From: a virus
DNA length: 20,374 nucleotides
Strand: one strand, 5' to 3'
Virus record (IMG/VR): IMGVR_UViG_3300046010_000554
Location: 1-20,374 of that record
Part shown: positions 13,627 to 20,374 of the stretch, piece after piece
Layout of the letters: every line of letters begins with the position of its first letter
How positions within the stretch are numbered: the stretch's first letter is position 1
Translations under genes and position numbers: made by a program
Notes under the pieces: generated by a model
The model's database searches: none
What the model saw: the letters and a program-made list of their open reading frames with translations, nothing else
Told to the model about the DNA's origin: nothing

Positions 13627-13935
13627 TTAAACGCTAGTCTTACCAAACCAACCATACTCACCCGAAACCATTGAAACGGCAGGAGCGATATAAGTTCCAC
13701 CGCCTGAAGTAGCAGCGAATGTTGATGCGTTAATGGTGATGTCGGTTGCATTTGCAGCAATCGCACCACCAGCTTTGGCAAACACATAACGCAAACCATC
13801 GCTACCAAAAGTCTCAGCACCTAAAGGGCCAAAACTTGGAATAGAAACGGCAGTTGCGCCATTGGTGTAGTCAAAACTAATTGGCGTGGTGTTTACTAAA
13901 TCAACACCAGCAATAGGGAGAACTGAATAAGCCAT
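13627..13935 (-). CDS. Capsid-associated small protein, probably decoration or head cement (102 aa)
   Basis: A small all-beta-looking protein (MAYSVLPIAGVDLVNTTPI start, then FDYTNGATAVSIPSFGPLG, YVFAKAGGAIAANATDI, ending GEYGWFGKTSV). It is encoded directly after the major capsid protein, with its own AAAGGAAAA site, and before the terminator. This is the classic place for a capsid decoration or cement protein needed in the same amount as the major capsid protein. The Gly/Ala-rich beta pattern and size (about 100 aa) fit. No similarity to a named decoration family was established by eye. Confidence 0.6.
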   Translation of the reverse strand: MAYSVLPIAGVDLVNTTPISFDYTNGATAVSIPSFGPLGAETFGSDGLRYVFAKAGGAIAANATDITINASTFAATSGGGTYIAPAVSMVSGEYGWFGKTSV

Positions 13936-13952
13936 GATTTTTCCTTTACAAA

Positions 13953-14927
13953 TTAGGTGGTCAAAATACCCTGCAACTGAGCGTTGCTGGTTGTAATATT
14001 GCCGGCCCAGCCCATGAGCTTCACGATTGCGTCTTGGTTGATAGCTTGACGCTCGCCACCAATCGGCACGAAATTACGCTCTTTGTGTGGGCGGAAGAAG
14101 ATGTAATTGGTGTTCAAGAGATACATATAATTTGCGTTCTCTTGGTTACCAATACCACCACCAAGTACAACATCAGCAGATGTACCGCCACCGTAGAACT
14201 TGAGGGATGCGAAACCAGCAGCACCCGATTCTTCGGTAGTAATACGCTGAATTGCTTGCAATGCGCCTACAAAATACTGATATGTGGTGTTACCAGCAAT
14301 GTAAAGGTCAGCCTTGTCTGTGCCACGAATCTGCTTGATAGCAGCTTCGGTCATCTTAGCCAAAGTGTTGGTGGAAGAAAGACCAGTAGTTACTTGGTTC
14401 TGCCAAAAAGACCAGTTTGCACGGTTAATACCACCGTAAGTACCTGTAGTTGGGGAAGTAGAAACTGCGGCAGCTAGACCGTCAATGTTCTTACCACCGT
14501 TACCAGTACCGTCACCATAAATGTCACCCGAAATGCGGTTCAACAAGCGTGCTTCAGAAACTTGCATACGACCATCTAACAAGTCGATGATTGCTTCTTT
14601 GCTTGAGTTTTGGAGCATTTCTAGACCGCTCATCGTTACAGCAGCAGCGTACTGAGCAATTTTGTACTGAGCAGCCGAGATTGGGCTATCAGGAGCAATG
14701 TTCAATACTTCGTAACCGCTATACGAGTTAGCGTTGTTGGTGTTGGGGTCGTTGTACATGATTTCTTCCAAAATCACATTACCGCCTGAGAATGGGCGTA
14801 CATTACCCTTAGAGTTAAGTCTTTGCAGAATCGCATTGTTCTGCGTTAAGTTATCAGCCAATTCACCGCTACGACTTTGAATGGTGGTAGCGATAATATC
14901 GGTGATTGCTGAGTTAGCAAATGCCAT
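13953..14927 (-). CDS. Major capsid protein (HK97-fold, probable)
   Basis: This 324-aa protein follows the scaffold gene and precedes a small decoration-like gene. The N-terminus (AITDIIATTIQSRSGELAD, then LTQNNAILQRLNSKGNVRP) is the arm type found in phage coat proteins. After it come SGGNVILEEIMYND and AVTMSGLEMLQNSSKEAIID. A conserved glycine-rich block YGDGTGNGGKNIDGL and a late stretch ENANYMYLLNTNYIFFRPHK are typical for this coat family, and the sequence ends in a beta strand (KLMGWAGNITTSNAQLQG). The length is right for an HK97-like coat without a fused protease or scaffold. The good AAAGGA ribosome-binding site (14937-14942 region) suits high expression. No cleavage site for prohead maturation is evident. 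Confidence 0.85.
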   Translation of the reverse strand: MAFANSAITDIIATTIQSRSGELADNLTQNNAILQRLNSKGNVRPFSGGNVILEEIMYNDPNTNNANSYSGYEVLNIAPDSPISAAQYKIAQYAAAVTMSGLEMLQNSSKEAIIDLLDGRMQVSEARLLNRISGDIYGDGTGNGGKNIDGLAAAVSTSPTTGTYGGINRANWSFWQNQVTTGLSSTNTLAKMTEAAIKQIRGTDKADLYIAGNTTYQYFVGALQAIQRITTEESGAAGFASLKFYGGGTSADVVLGGGIGNQENANYMYLLNTNYIFFRPHKERNFVPIGGERQAINQDAIVKLMGWAGNITTSNAQLQGILTT

Positions 14928-14948
14928 GATATATCCTTTTTAAGTTAA

Positions 14949-16025
14949 TTAAAGCCTACCGCTCTCTGCTTCGGTCATTTGCGCCATTAACAGAGAACGC
15001 CTGTCCTTTGCTTCGACTTTCGCCTGCGTTCCGTTAGGAGTAACGGATTTTGGACTAACAGCCGTTGCTTTGGCTCGTGCTACTTGCTGGGCCTGAGATG
15101 CTTGTTTTTTTGCGTCAGTCAGGAGTCGTTCCTGTTCTATCGCCCAAACTTCATCGTTCAGCCTTACAGCTTTAGCATAAGCCGTTTCAAGGTCGGGTGC
15201 TTTACCTAGCTCAAGTAATTGAGCCATTTCTTCCCTAACCATGTCAAAGTGCGGAAACCGCTCTTTGTTACTTCTTACACGCTCAATTTCACCAGCCAAG
15301 CGTGATTGTTCTTCTTGCTCAAACCTTGACTTTATCGTGCTAACCTCTTGATTAACTTGATAAAGTTGCTGCATTAACTGTTGTGTATAAGCATCAGTCG
15401 GTGCAGTTGGTTGTGCATCACCATTTAAGTTTACTCCATAATCTTGTGCAAGTCTATGAAACATTTGCACTTTTTGGTCGTATGGGGCTTTGGTCAACAT
15501 CATGTGCGCCCGACCAAGATTGCTTATCCAAGCGGCAGGGTGGATTCCTTGGGCTTGGAGTTCGGGGATAAACGGGTTAATTGCTTCCTCAAGCACCTTT
15601 GCTCGTTCCGCTTCCGCTTTATATACGCTAACGCCCTTTTTAAATTCATTCTCTCGTTGGTTAAGGTATTCAAGGTGTTTTTTGCTTTCTTCTTTAGTTA
15701 ATGTTTCGCCTTTGGCTATCTTGTCCCATAAAGGTAATAGGTCTTTCTTCCAAGTTGTAGGCTTTGGTATATCAACTTCCGCATTTGGTTCTTCGGGCTG
15801 TTCGGATGCAACCTCATCTTCTGCAATATTCTCAGGGCTTGCTTCCTCTGTAGGCGTTTCCTCTTTTGCGACAAAGCGACCTTTTTCATCCCGTACTGGT
15901 TCGTCTTGAGAAACTTCGACTTGCACTTCCTCATGTTCTTCCTCTGTATCTACGGGTTTACCCTCATCTTGAGGTTCTAACACATCCTCTAACGCTGCTT
16001 CCAACATCTCTCTGCGGTCTGCCAT
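14949..16025 (-). CDS. Capsid scaffolding protein (358 aa)
   Basis: This is a highly charged, helix-rich protein. Residues 1-90 are very acidic (LEDVLEPQDEGKPVDTEEE, then repeated Glu/Val/Ser). Next are KPTTWKKDLLPLWDKIAKGE, KKHLEYLNQRENEFKKGVSV and LEEAINPFIPELQAQGI, which is a block common in scaffolds of short-tailed phages. Two long helical stretches follow (about 215-265 and 270-320, QVNQEVSTIKSRFEQEEQSR), and a basic C-terminus (LMAQMTEAESGRL at the very end) fits a coat-binding tail. Placement immediately upstream of the major capsid gene (21 bases) supports the call. AGGAG precedes its ATG. Confidence 0.85.
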   Translation of the reverse strand: MADRREMLEAALEDVLEPQDEGKPVDTEEEHEEVQVEVSQDEPVRDEKGRFVAKEETPTEEASPENIAEDEVASEQPEEPNAEVDIPKPTTWKKDLLPLWDKIAKGETLTKEESKKHLEYLNQRENEFKKGVSVYKAEAERAKVLEEAINPFIPELQAQGIHPAAWISNLGRAHMMLTKAPYDQKVQMFHRLAQDYGVNLNGDAQPTAPTDAYTQQLMQQLYQVNQEVSTIKSRFEQEEQSRLAGEIERVRSNKERFPHFDMVREEMAQLLELGKAPDLETAYAKAVRLNDEVWAIEQERLLTDAKKQASQAQQVARAKATAVSPKSVTPNGTQAKVEAKDRRSLLMAQMTEAESGRL

Positions 16026-16034
16026 GTCTGCTCC

Positions 16035-16409
16035 TTAACGATAGTTTAGTTTGGCGTAAGCAAGTTCGGCAATCTTGCGTTTACGGGTTTCTTGGTCTTT
16101 ACGGCTTAATTCAACAGGCTTATGTTGTAAAGGTACATCGTTGCCTAGTTCAATCATTCGGTGCTGTTTAAGGTGTTCCCGATGGTGGCTACGGCTTTTA
16201 ATCCATGTGCCATCAACCTGAGATACATAACCTTCAATATCTGACATGACCATTGGGGCTTCTTTGGCAGTCATTTCTTCCTTTTGCCGCCAAGCTTCTT
16301 CCGCCTCAGGTGTGCCAAGAGTAAATCCCCAAAAATCTAGGTATTTTTCCTTATCTGATTTTGTAACTACATGATTTGATTCAGAGTAACCGCATTTAGG
16401 GCAAATCAT
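16035..16409 (-). CDS. Small CxxC (single zinc-knuckle-like) phage protein (124 aa)
   Basis: I set the start at ATG 16407-16409, which overlaps the upstream stop by four bases (ATGA) and has GGAG with good spacing. An in-frame GTG at 16442 would add 11 residues but has GGA directly abutting it. The product starts MICPKCGYSESNHVV, so one CPKC pair sits at residues 3-6. There is no second Cys pair, but a His-rich segment (KSRSHHREHLKQH) could supply other metal ligands. The block DGTWIKSRSHHREH occurs in uncharacterised phage proteins next to head genes. It lies between the glycosyltransferase and scaffold genes. Function unknown. Confidence 0.7.
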   Translation of the reverse strand: MICPKCGYSESNHVVTKSDKEKYLDFWGFTLGTPEAEEAWRQKEEMTAKEAPMVMSDIEGYVSQVDGTWIKSRSHHREHLKQHRMIELGNDVPLQHKPVELSRKDQETRKRKIAELAYAKLNYR

Positions 16410-17299
16410 AGTTTCTCCAATAAATTTGGGAGTTTGTGCCACTCCTGTTTTCTTAGCGGTACGATTGAGTCATACCACACCCCATGTTTCCATCGCCAAC
16501 AAATGTATTCATCGTCAGGCAACAGTAAAAAACATTTGACCCCTAATGCACCAGCAAGGTGAGCCGTAGCGGTATCAGGGGCAACTACCGCTTTTAATGA
16601 CTTCATATGGCAAGCGGTCTTGTAAAAGTTTTCTTTCCAGCCGTCTTGCGGCAAAGGCACAAAAATATCGTCATTGGTAATGTTTAGGGAATAACAGTCG
16701 CTACCAAGGTTTTCCCGCAAAAAATTTACATCCACGGATTTAACATAATGGAGTGGCCCACCGCTTGCGTGCCAGTTCACCCCTATCTTGCGCTCAATCC
16801 CGCTTGGCGTAGCGTTTAAATAGCCCTCAGAGCCTACAATCTTGGTCTTGCTAATAGGATATGACTGACGCACATACAACGGAGCGTGTAGGGCAAAGAA
16901 TGGCAGGCTCATGCTGCCAATCCAATAGTCAGCTTCTAGTGGTCTGCCTTCATCTCTTATACAAGACAAAGTGTCAATACAGTCCATTTGCCCTAGTATT
17001 TGCATCATGGATTTATGGCACATCACGGATACTTCTTTAGCCCCCCAAGCCTTGAGCATTGGCAAGAATCTAGCAAACTGAATAATATCCCCAAAGCCTT
17101 GTTCCATTTGCACGGTAATGTGTTTGCCGTAAAGGCGTTCCCCATCCCATTTTGGTGCATCTATGAACTTTTGCCATTGTTCCCCTGTGGCTTCACGGGT
17201 CTTTTTGTGCCACCGAAACTCAAACAATCGGAATCCCGACTGGTAGTGACCTAAATGTAGTAAATCAACGCCTTTTTGATATTGCGTATATGGTGTCAT
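16406..17299 (-). CDS. Glycosyltransferase, GT9/GT41-like (TPR-linked heptosyltransferase superfamily)
   Basis: Residues 1-35 look like one leftover TPR-type helix pair (YQKGVDLLHLGHYQSGFRLF). Residues 45-85 have DGERLYGKHITVQMEQGFGD followed by IQFARFLPMLKAWGA, the hallmark of bacterial TPR-linked glycosyltransferases. GVNWHASGGPLHYVKS (about 172-187) and VAPDTATAHLAGALGVKCFL (about 239-258, the nucleotide-sugar binding end) complete a GT-B fold, with WRWKHGVWYDSIVPLR near the end. All three blocks are present, so it may well be active. Substrate unknown: a virion protein, a host surface polysaccharide or a peptide. It lies in the head operon with four-base overlaps on both sides, so it was probably kept as part of it. 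Probably cytosolic. Confidence 0.8.
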   Translation of the reverse strand: MTPYTQYQKGVDLLHLGHYQSGFRLFEFRWHKKTREATGEQWQKFIDAPKWDGERLYGKHITVQMEQGFGDIIQFARFLPMLKAWGAKEVSVMCHKSMMQILGQMDCIDTLSCIRDEGRPLEADYWIGSMSLPFFALHAPLYVRQSYPISKTKIVGSEGYLNATPSGIERKIGVNWHASGGPLHYVKSVDVNFLRENLGSDCYSLNITNDDIFVPLPQDGWKENFYKTACHMKSLKAVVAPDTATAHLAGALGVKCFLLLPDDEYICWRWKHGVWYDSIVPLRKQEWHKLPNLLEKL

Positions 17300-18090
17300 A
17301 AAAGCATCAGTATTGATTCTTCGTCATCCAACTCAGCTTGTCGTTGGGCTTCAAGAATCGCTAACTGTGCTTGTATATAAGCCTGTTGCCTTCTTAGTTC
17401 TACCGCCCTAGCTAACTTACTGCGTTGGTTCTCAAGGTAGGCGATAGACTGCTCTAGTTCTGTAGTATCGACTGACGGTATATCAGCCTTAACCTCTTGA
17501 ATAGATTGTAGTTTATTTTGTTTTTGTTTTGCAACAATTTTTGGTGGGTCAACCAAGTCACGGAGTTGTTGCTTTCTCCGCTTCTTAGCTTCTTCTTGTG
17601 CTTTGTAAAGGGCTAATTGTTTTTCCCGAATCTTACGGTCTAGGTTTCTAGCCCTACGGATTTCTTCAGGTGTAAAGCCGTCATGCGTATCTATACCCGA
17701 TGGTGGTTCAGGGGCAGGGCCTGTAGTGCCAAGCAACAAAGCGGTATCAGTTCCGTCTGTTGTATTGATGACTCCATTTACACGAACTGCACCTAATAGG
17801 CTTGCGGTGTCTGTGCCATCTGTAGCACTTAGTACGCCACTTACAGCTACTGCGCCTGTAAATTGGTCGGTGTCGGGGCTATCTGTAGTGTCAATAACCC
17901 CATCAACTCGATTCTCGCCACTTAGTAAAGCAAAGTCATTGCCATCGGTGGTATTAATTTGACCAGCAACTAAGACCTCGCCCGATAAATTAGCGGTGTC
18001 ATTGTTATCCGTTGCATACAGAATACCCGTAATAACGGGCAAACTAATGTCCGATATTGCCTGTTCGGAAAAGGCGTTAAAGCCTAGCAT
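17296..18090 (-). CDS. Virion protein with five 21-residue repeats and a C-terminal coiled coil (264 aa)
   Basis: The first 15 residues (MLGFNAFSEQAISDI) are a short start peptide seen in many phage virion proteins. Residues 20-124 are five tandem repeats of exactly 21 residues with the consensus V-x-G-x-I-x-T-T-D-G-x-D-T-A-x-L-x-G-x-V-x. A Pro-rich linker (GPAPEPPSG) follows, then a strongly charged coiled coil (HDGFTPEEIRRARNLDRKI to the C-terminus). Asp residues in TTDGxD could hold metal ions in a beta-roll or beta-solenoid. It lies between the long fibre and the glycosyltransferase and overlaps the latter by four bases. A fibre or minor head structural role is inferred. The ORF looks complete. 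Confidence 0.68.
   Translation of the reverse strand: MLGFNAFSEQAISDISLPVITGILYATDNNDTANLSGEVLVAGQINTTDGNDFALLSGENRVDGVIDTTDSPDTDQFTGAVAVSGVLSATDGTDTASLLGAVRVNGVINTTDGTDTALLLGTTGPAPEPPSGIDTHDGFTPEEIRRARNLDRKIREKQLALYKAQEEAKKRRKQQLRDLVDPPKIVAKQKQNKLQSIQEVKADIPSVDTTELEQSIAYLENQRSKLARAVELRRQQAYIQAQLAILEAQRQAELDDEESILMLL
17719..18033 (-). repeat. Five tandem 63-base coding repeats
   Basis: These encode residues 20-124 of the 264-aa protein: repeat starts are at 18033, 17970, 17907, 17844 and 17781 (reading leftward). Each is 63 bases, i.e. 21 codons without indels. Protein similarity is clear, with TTD or ATD and G in fixed places, but the repeats have diverged, so slipped-strand copying is not recent. 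Confidence 0.75.
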
Positions 18091-18091
18091 C

Positions 18092-19660
18092 TTATAGGAC
18101 TACCCAACGAGAGCCACTAGATACGGTAACGCTTACCCCTGAATTAACGGTTATTGGCCCTGCGGATGTTGCAGAATCACCGCTTGCAATCGTATAGCTT
18201 GCCGATACAGTCTTGCTATTCACCACAATACCGTTACTTGCCCGCATGACTTGGGCAGTTAAAGTTGTGCCGTTATAGGTAAAGTTAGCAGATTGGTTAG
18301 GCGTAGTTGTGCCTTGACCATACGGCACATAATTGGTCGTGTAAGTAAAGTTTACGGCTGGTGCGCTGTTTGTTACCGTAAAGCTAGGATATGTGCCAGT
18401 TACCGATATGCCTGTACCCGCAGATATTGCAACCACTTGGTCAGGTGCTGTATTAGTAATTGTAAAACTAGGGTAAGTTCCTGTAGTGCTAATTCCTGTA
18501 CCAGCACTAAGACTAACCGTTTGGTCAGGTGCTGTATTCGTTACAGTAACGCTACCAGTCGAACCCGATACGGATATTCCTGTACCAGCAGAGAGAGCGG
18601 TAACACCAGTATTGGCTATGGTTACTGAACCCGCCCCTTCGGTGATTGATATGCCTGTGCCGTCTGTAAGGTTTGCGTTCTTCCATACACCAACTGGGGT
18701 TGTAGTAGCGTCATAAATCAATACATTACCGCTTTGGGGGCTAGTAATGCGTACATCATGGAGTTCGTCTAATTCGTAGCCATTATCAACTTTTACATAG
18801 ATAGAACCAACAATGTTATCAACCCGCTCAACCCAACCAATAACTACGAGTTGGTCAGGGGCTTGGGGTTTGGTGGTGGTGACTGCACCAGCCGTTGTGG
18901 GCGATAAATAGACAGTCGCACCAGCCGTTAAGCCTTGTGTGTTTAGCTTGTATAAAGCACCCGATACGATAATGAAACCCTCTGCACCGCTAGTCATGGT
19001 TTCAGCAACCAATCCAATCGTGCCAAAAGAAGTAGCTTCTACATCAGCCCTAGCCAATTTGACGGCTACTCGGTTGCCTTGTGCGCCTGAGATATAAACT
19101 ACTTGGCCTTTGGTTAAGGTTGTACCGCTATCGTTATAAACCCGTGCATATTGTTGCGTACCGACTTGTAGCGTTACATTGCCACCCTTTAATCCGTTAG
19201 ACAGAACACCGTCACCGTCATCCCAAAATAGCTTTGCTACAGCAGATGTTTCGGCTGCGGCTGTGTCAAAAGTAATGGAATCAGGGGTAGATATATCGCC
19301 TGTAATGCCTGAGATATTTACGATGGTTTGGCTAATTGAGCCTGTAGCGTCTGTATATACAGCCTTGCCTGCGGGGTAATCGCACCAAATCGTCTTTTGC
19401 CCTGCACTAAATGTAACTACGCTACCACTATTGCTAGACGCTAGAATGGTGTCACGAGATAGCGTAGATGGTGCGGTATAAGTGCCAATACCCACTTCCC
19501 ATTCTGAGCCACCGTCAAGGTAAACCGCATAGTAAGTGGTATTGCCTGTGCCAATTTGACCAAACGAATCATAGCCAGTAACTGCCCCCGCAAGGCTAAA
19601 CGAGCCTGTGCCAGTCGTGGTCGTAGTTTCCTTTACACGGTCTTTAAGAACTAGTGCCAT
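18092..19660 (-). CDS. Tail fibre / virion fibre protein with beta repeats and C-terminal cap (522 aa)
   Basis: The N-terminal 105 residues (MALVLKDRVKETTTTTGTGS, YDSFGQIGTGNTTYYAVYLD, WCDYPAGKAVY) form a domain common at the start of phage virion proteins. Residues 160-325 are a beta domain ending in DELHDVRITSPQSGNVLIYD, known from many phage fibres. Then come four similar units of about 25-28 residues (332-433) built on AGTGISVTGTYPSFTVTN. The last 42 residues (481-522) match the end of the fibre at 4528-5427 in 28 of 42 positions by eye. It would be a trimeric external fibre. Its ATG lies ten bases inside the upstream HNH gene and its GGAG site lies entirely within that gene. Confidence 0.78.
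   Translation of the reverse strand: MALVLKDRVKETTTTTGTGSFSLAGAVTGYDSFGQIGTGNTTYYAVYLDGGSEWEVGIGTYTAPSTLSRDTILASSNSGSVVTFSAGQKTIWCDYPAGKAVYTDATGSISQTIVNISGITGDISTPDSITFDTAAAETSAVAKLFWDDGDGVLSNGLKGGNVTLQVGTQQYARVYNDSGTTLTKGQVVYISGAQGNRVAVKLARADVEATSFGTIGLVAETMTSGAEGFIIVSGALYKLNTQGLTAGATVYLSPTTAGAVTTTKPQAPDQLVVIGWVERVDNIVGSIYVKVDNGYELDELHDVRITSPQSGNVLIYDATTTPVGVWKNANLTDGTGISITEGAGSVTIANTGVTALSAGTGISVSGSTGSVTVTNTAPDQTVSLSAGTGISTTGTYPSFTITNTAPDQVVAISAGTGISVTGTYPSFTVTNSAPAVNFTYTTNYVPYGQGTTTPNQSANFTYNGTTLTAQVMRASNGIVVNSKTVSASYTIASGDSATSAGPITVNSGVSVTVSSGSRWVVL
18362..18667 (-). repeat. Four imperfect 25-28-residue coding repeats in the fibre
   Basis: Units begin at residues 332, 357, 385 and 413 with (S/T)xGTGIS. 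The last three have a strict 28-residue spacing, with TxTNTAPDQ or a close variant at their end. They fit a beta-solenoid or trimeric shaft. Confidence 0.7.
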
Positions 19661-20130
19661 GCATATTCTCCGTGATATTTATTTCTAGCTTCAATAGCAA
19701 CCAGTTCAGCTAATTCAAAATTGTCAAATCTGCCCATGTAAACATTTTTTTTATCTTTGTTTACACGCACCATCCATTTTTGCTTTGCTTTATCCCAACA
19801 TACGCCTTTGACGCCACTATTGTTGTTTTTGCGTAGTTTGGTATTACATAATTGCTCTGAACGATTTGCTGAGCGTAAATTTTCAATAGCGTTGTTTTGA
19901 GGATTGCCATCAATGTGGTCAATTTCTTTTGGCAAATAACCGTGGTGCATTAAAAAAATAATACGATGCATTTTATGTTTTTTGTAATTAAAACAAATAT
20001 TTACATAACCATGTTGGTCAGGTGAGCCAGCTTTTTGACCCAATTTGTTACGATTGGAAGTCCTATTTTTCCAATAAAGCTCCCCATCTTTGTAATCAAA
20101 ATGGTGCAAGGCTAACTCTTGCGTAATCAT
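19651..20130 (-). CDS. HNH homing-type endonuclease with C-terminal AP2 domain (159 aa)
   Basis: Residues 10-60 give FDYKDGELYWKNRTSNRN and HKMHRIIFLMHHG. The HNH core is IDHIDGNPQNNAIENLRSA (residues 70-88), with His55, His72, Asn79/80 as likely metal or catalytic residues. The C-terminal AP2-like DNA-binding domain covers about residues 105-155 (SGVKGVCWDKAKQKWMVRV, then a Lys-rich hairpin, MGRFDNFELAEL, ending YHGEYA). The gene starts in a TAATG overlap with the gene before. Its stop lies ten bases inside the next gene, whose Shine-Dalgarno site it contains. A DNA-cleaving mobile gene that targets a related phage's same site is the usual role of this family. Confidence 0.9.
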   Translation of the reverse strand: MITQELALHHFDYKDGELYWKNRTSNRNKLGQKAGSPDQHGYVNICFNYKKHKMHRIIFLMHHGYLPKEIDHIDGNPQNNAIENLRSANRSEQLCNTKLRKNNNSGVKGVCWDKAKQKWMVRVNKDKKNVYMGRFDNFELAELVAIEARNKYHGEYAWH

Positions 20131-20374
20131 TACTGATTGCTCCGAATGATAGTACCTGCGGAGATACTGACAACCTGACCCGTTGCGATACTTGTATTGT
20201 TTAGAACCAAGTCAGCATCGCTTGTGGCTACCGAACCATCCATGACTACGGTAGAACCGTTGGATTGGGTGATACGAAAGAATGATGCCGTGCCAGTTGC
20301 TACTGCCGTGCCGTTAGTCACAGTAGATAAAGTAATCGTGCCGTTGCTATCTGTACCAAATGAGCCAGTTACTG
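20130..20374 (-). CDS. C-terminal part of a virion/tail protein, cut by the right edge
   Basis: The frame is open from the window edge (20374) to TAA at 20130-20132, so only the last 81 residues are seen, and a GTG at 20321 is not needed as start. The visible part (NGTAVATGTASFFRITQSNG, TVVMDGSVATSDADLVLNNT, SIATGQVVSISAGTI, ending RSNQ) is a beta-rich domain found at the C-terminus of many phage virion proteins. Length and start lie outside the window. Its stop overlaps the ATG of the endonuclease gene by one base. Confidence 0.72.
   Translation of the reverse strand, partial: VTGSFGTDSNGTITLSTVTNGTAVATGTASFFRITQSNGSTVVMDGSVATSDADLVLNNTSIATGQVVSISAGTIIRSNQ

Noticed and set aside
14034-14477. 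147-codon plus-strand frame opposite the major capsid gene
   Set aside because: It lies wholly antisense to a confidently identified capsid gene, has Cys-rich, low-plausibility composition and no clear ribosome-binding site; an antisense shadow.
15490-15909. 139-codon plus-strand frame opposite the scaffold gene
   Set aside because: Ser-rich antisense reading of the acidic scaffold sequence; no ribosome-binding site or domain. Other overlapping frames there are equally poor.
16410-16442. GTG at 16442 as start of the CxxC protein
   Set aside because: Its possible Shine-Dalgarno sequence abuts the GTG with no spacing, and it would lengthen the overlap with the upstream gene. The ATG at 16409 has GGAG at good distance and the four-base ATGA overlap seen throughout this operon.
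1-20374. tRNA genes, CRISPR array, insertion sequence, integrase or attachment site
   Set aside because: I looked on both strands for T-arm-like sequences, regular direct repeats with spacers, transposase motifs and terminal inverted repeats and saw none. The only regular repeats are coding repeats in virion proteins.

Overview
This window looks like part of the genome of a tailed double-stranded DNA phage, probably short-tailed (podovirus-like). It carries a leftward late block containing scaffold, major capsid protein, tail hub and adaptor proteins, ejection-like proteins, tail fibres, holin and endolysin, packed with 0-10 base gaps or 1-10 base overlaps. The GH108 lysozyme, the GTA-type three-helix holin and the moderately AT-rich composition suggest a Gram-negative (proteobacterial), perhaps aquatic, host; that host call is inference. 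No terminase, portal, polymerase or integrase is in the window. They would be expected beyond the right edge or further to the left.

Layout. (a) Positions 1-270 have no convincing gene. They contain a GC-rich stretch with several strong inverted repeats just downstream of a TATAAT box (candidate small RNA, about 27-201), then an extended -10 promoter (231-239). (b) Positions 271-1196 are a rightward mini-operon of five tiny unknown genes (59, 30, 69, 75 and 67 aa), mostly with G-rich Shine-Dalgarno sites and start/stop overlaps. Two of the products look like single-span membrane peptides. A hairpin with a T-tract (1212-1260), inside the antisense 3' end of the endolysin gene, is a plausible terminator for this operon. 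(c) From 20374 down to 1170 everything is on the minus strand.

In order of transcription the minus-strand block runs: a tail/virion protein cut by the right edge; an HNH-AP2 endonuclease; a 522-aa fibre with 28-residue repeats; a protein with five 21-residue repeats and a coiled coil; a glycosyltransferase; a small protein with a CxxC pair; scaffold; major capsid protein; a small capsid-associated protein. Then come the only sizeable gap of the block (13534-13626), holding a terminator hairpin and a hairpin over the next ribosome-binding site; a conserved coiled-coil protein; an adaptor-like protein; a tail hub/propeller protein; a GNAT acetyltransferase; an S74-domain protein; three Gln-rich or helical probable ejection proteins; four fibre or receptor-binding genes in a row; a possible fibre chaperone; a basic-tailed small protein; a coiled-coil/TM protein; holin; endolysin.

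Together these make one virion assembly and lysis programme. The terminator after the capsid pair could set a high capsid to low tail expression step. The fibre region shows module sharing and duplication typical of host-range evolution. Accessory enzymes (glycosyltransferase, GNAT, HNH endonuclease) sit inside the structural block. The least explained parts are the structured region and tiny-gene operon at the left end.
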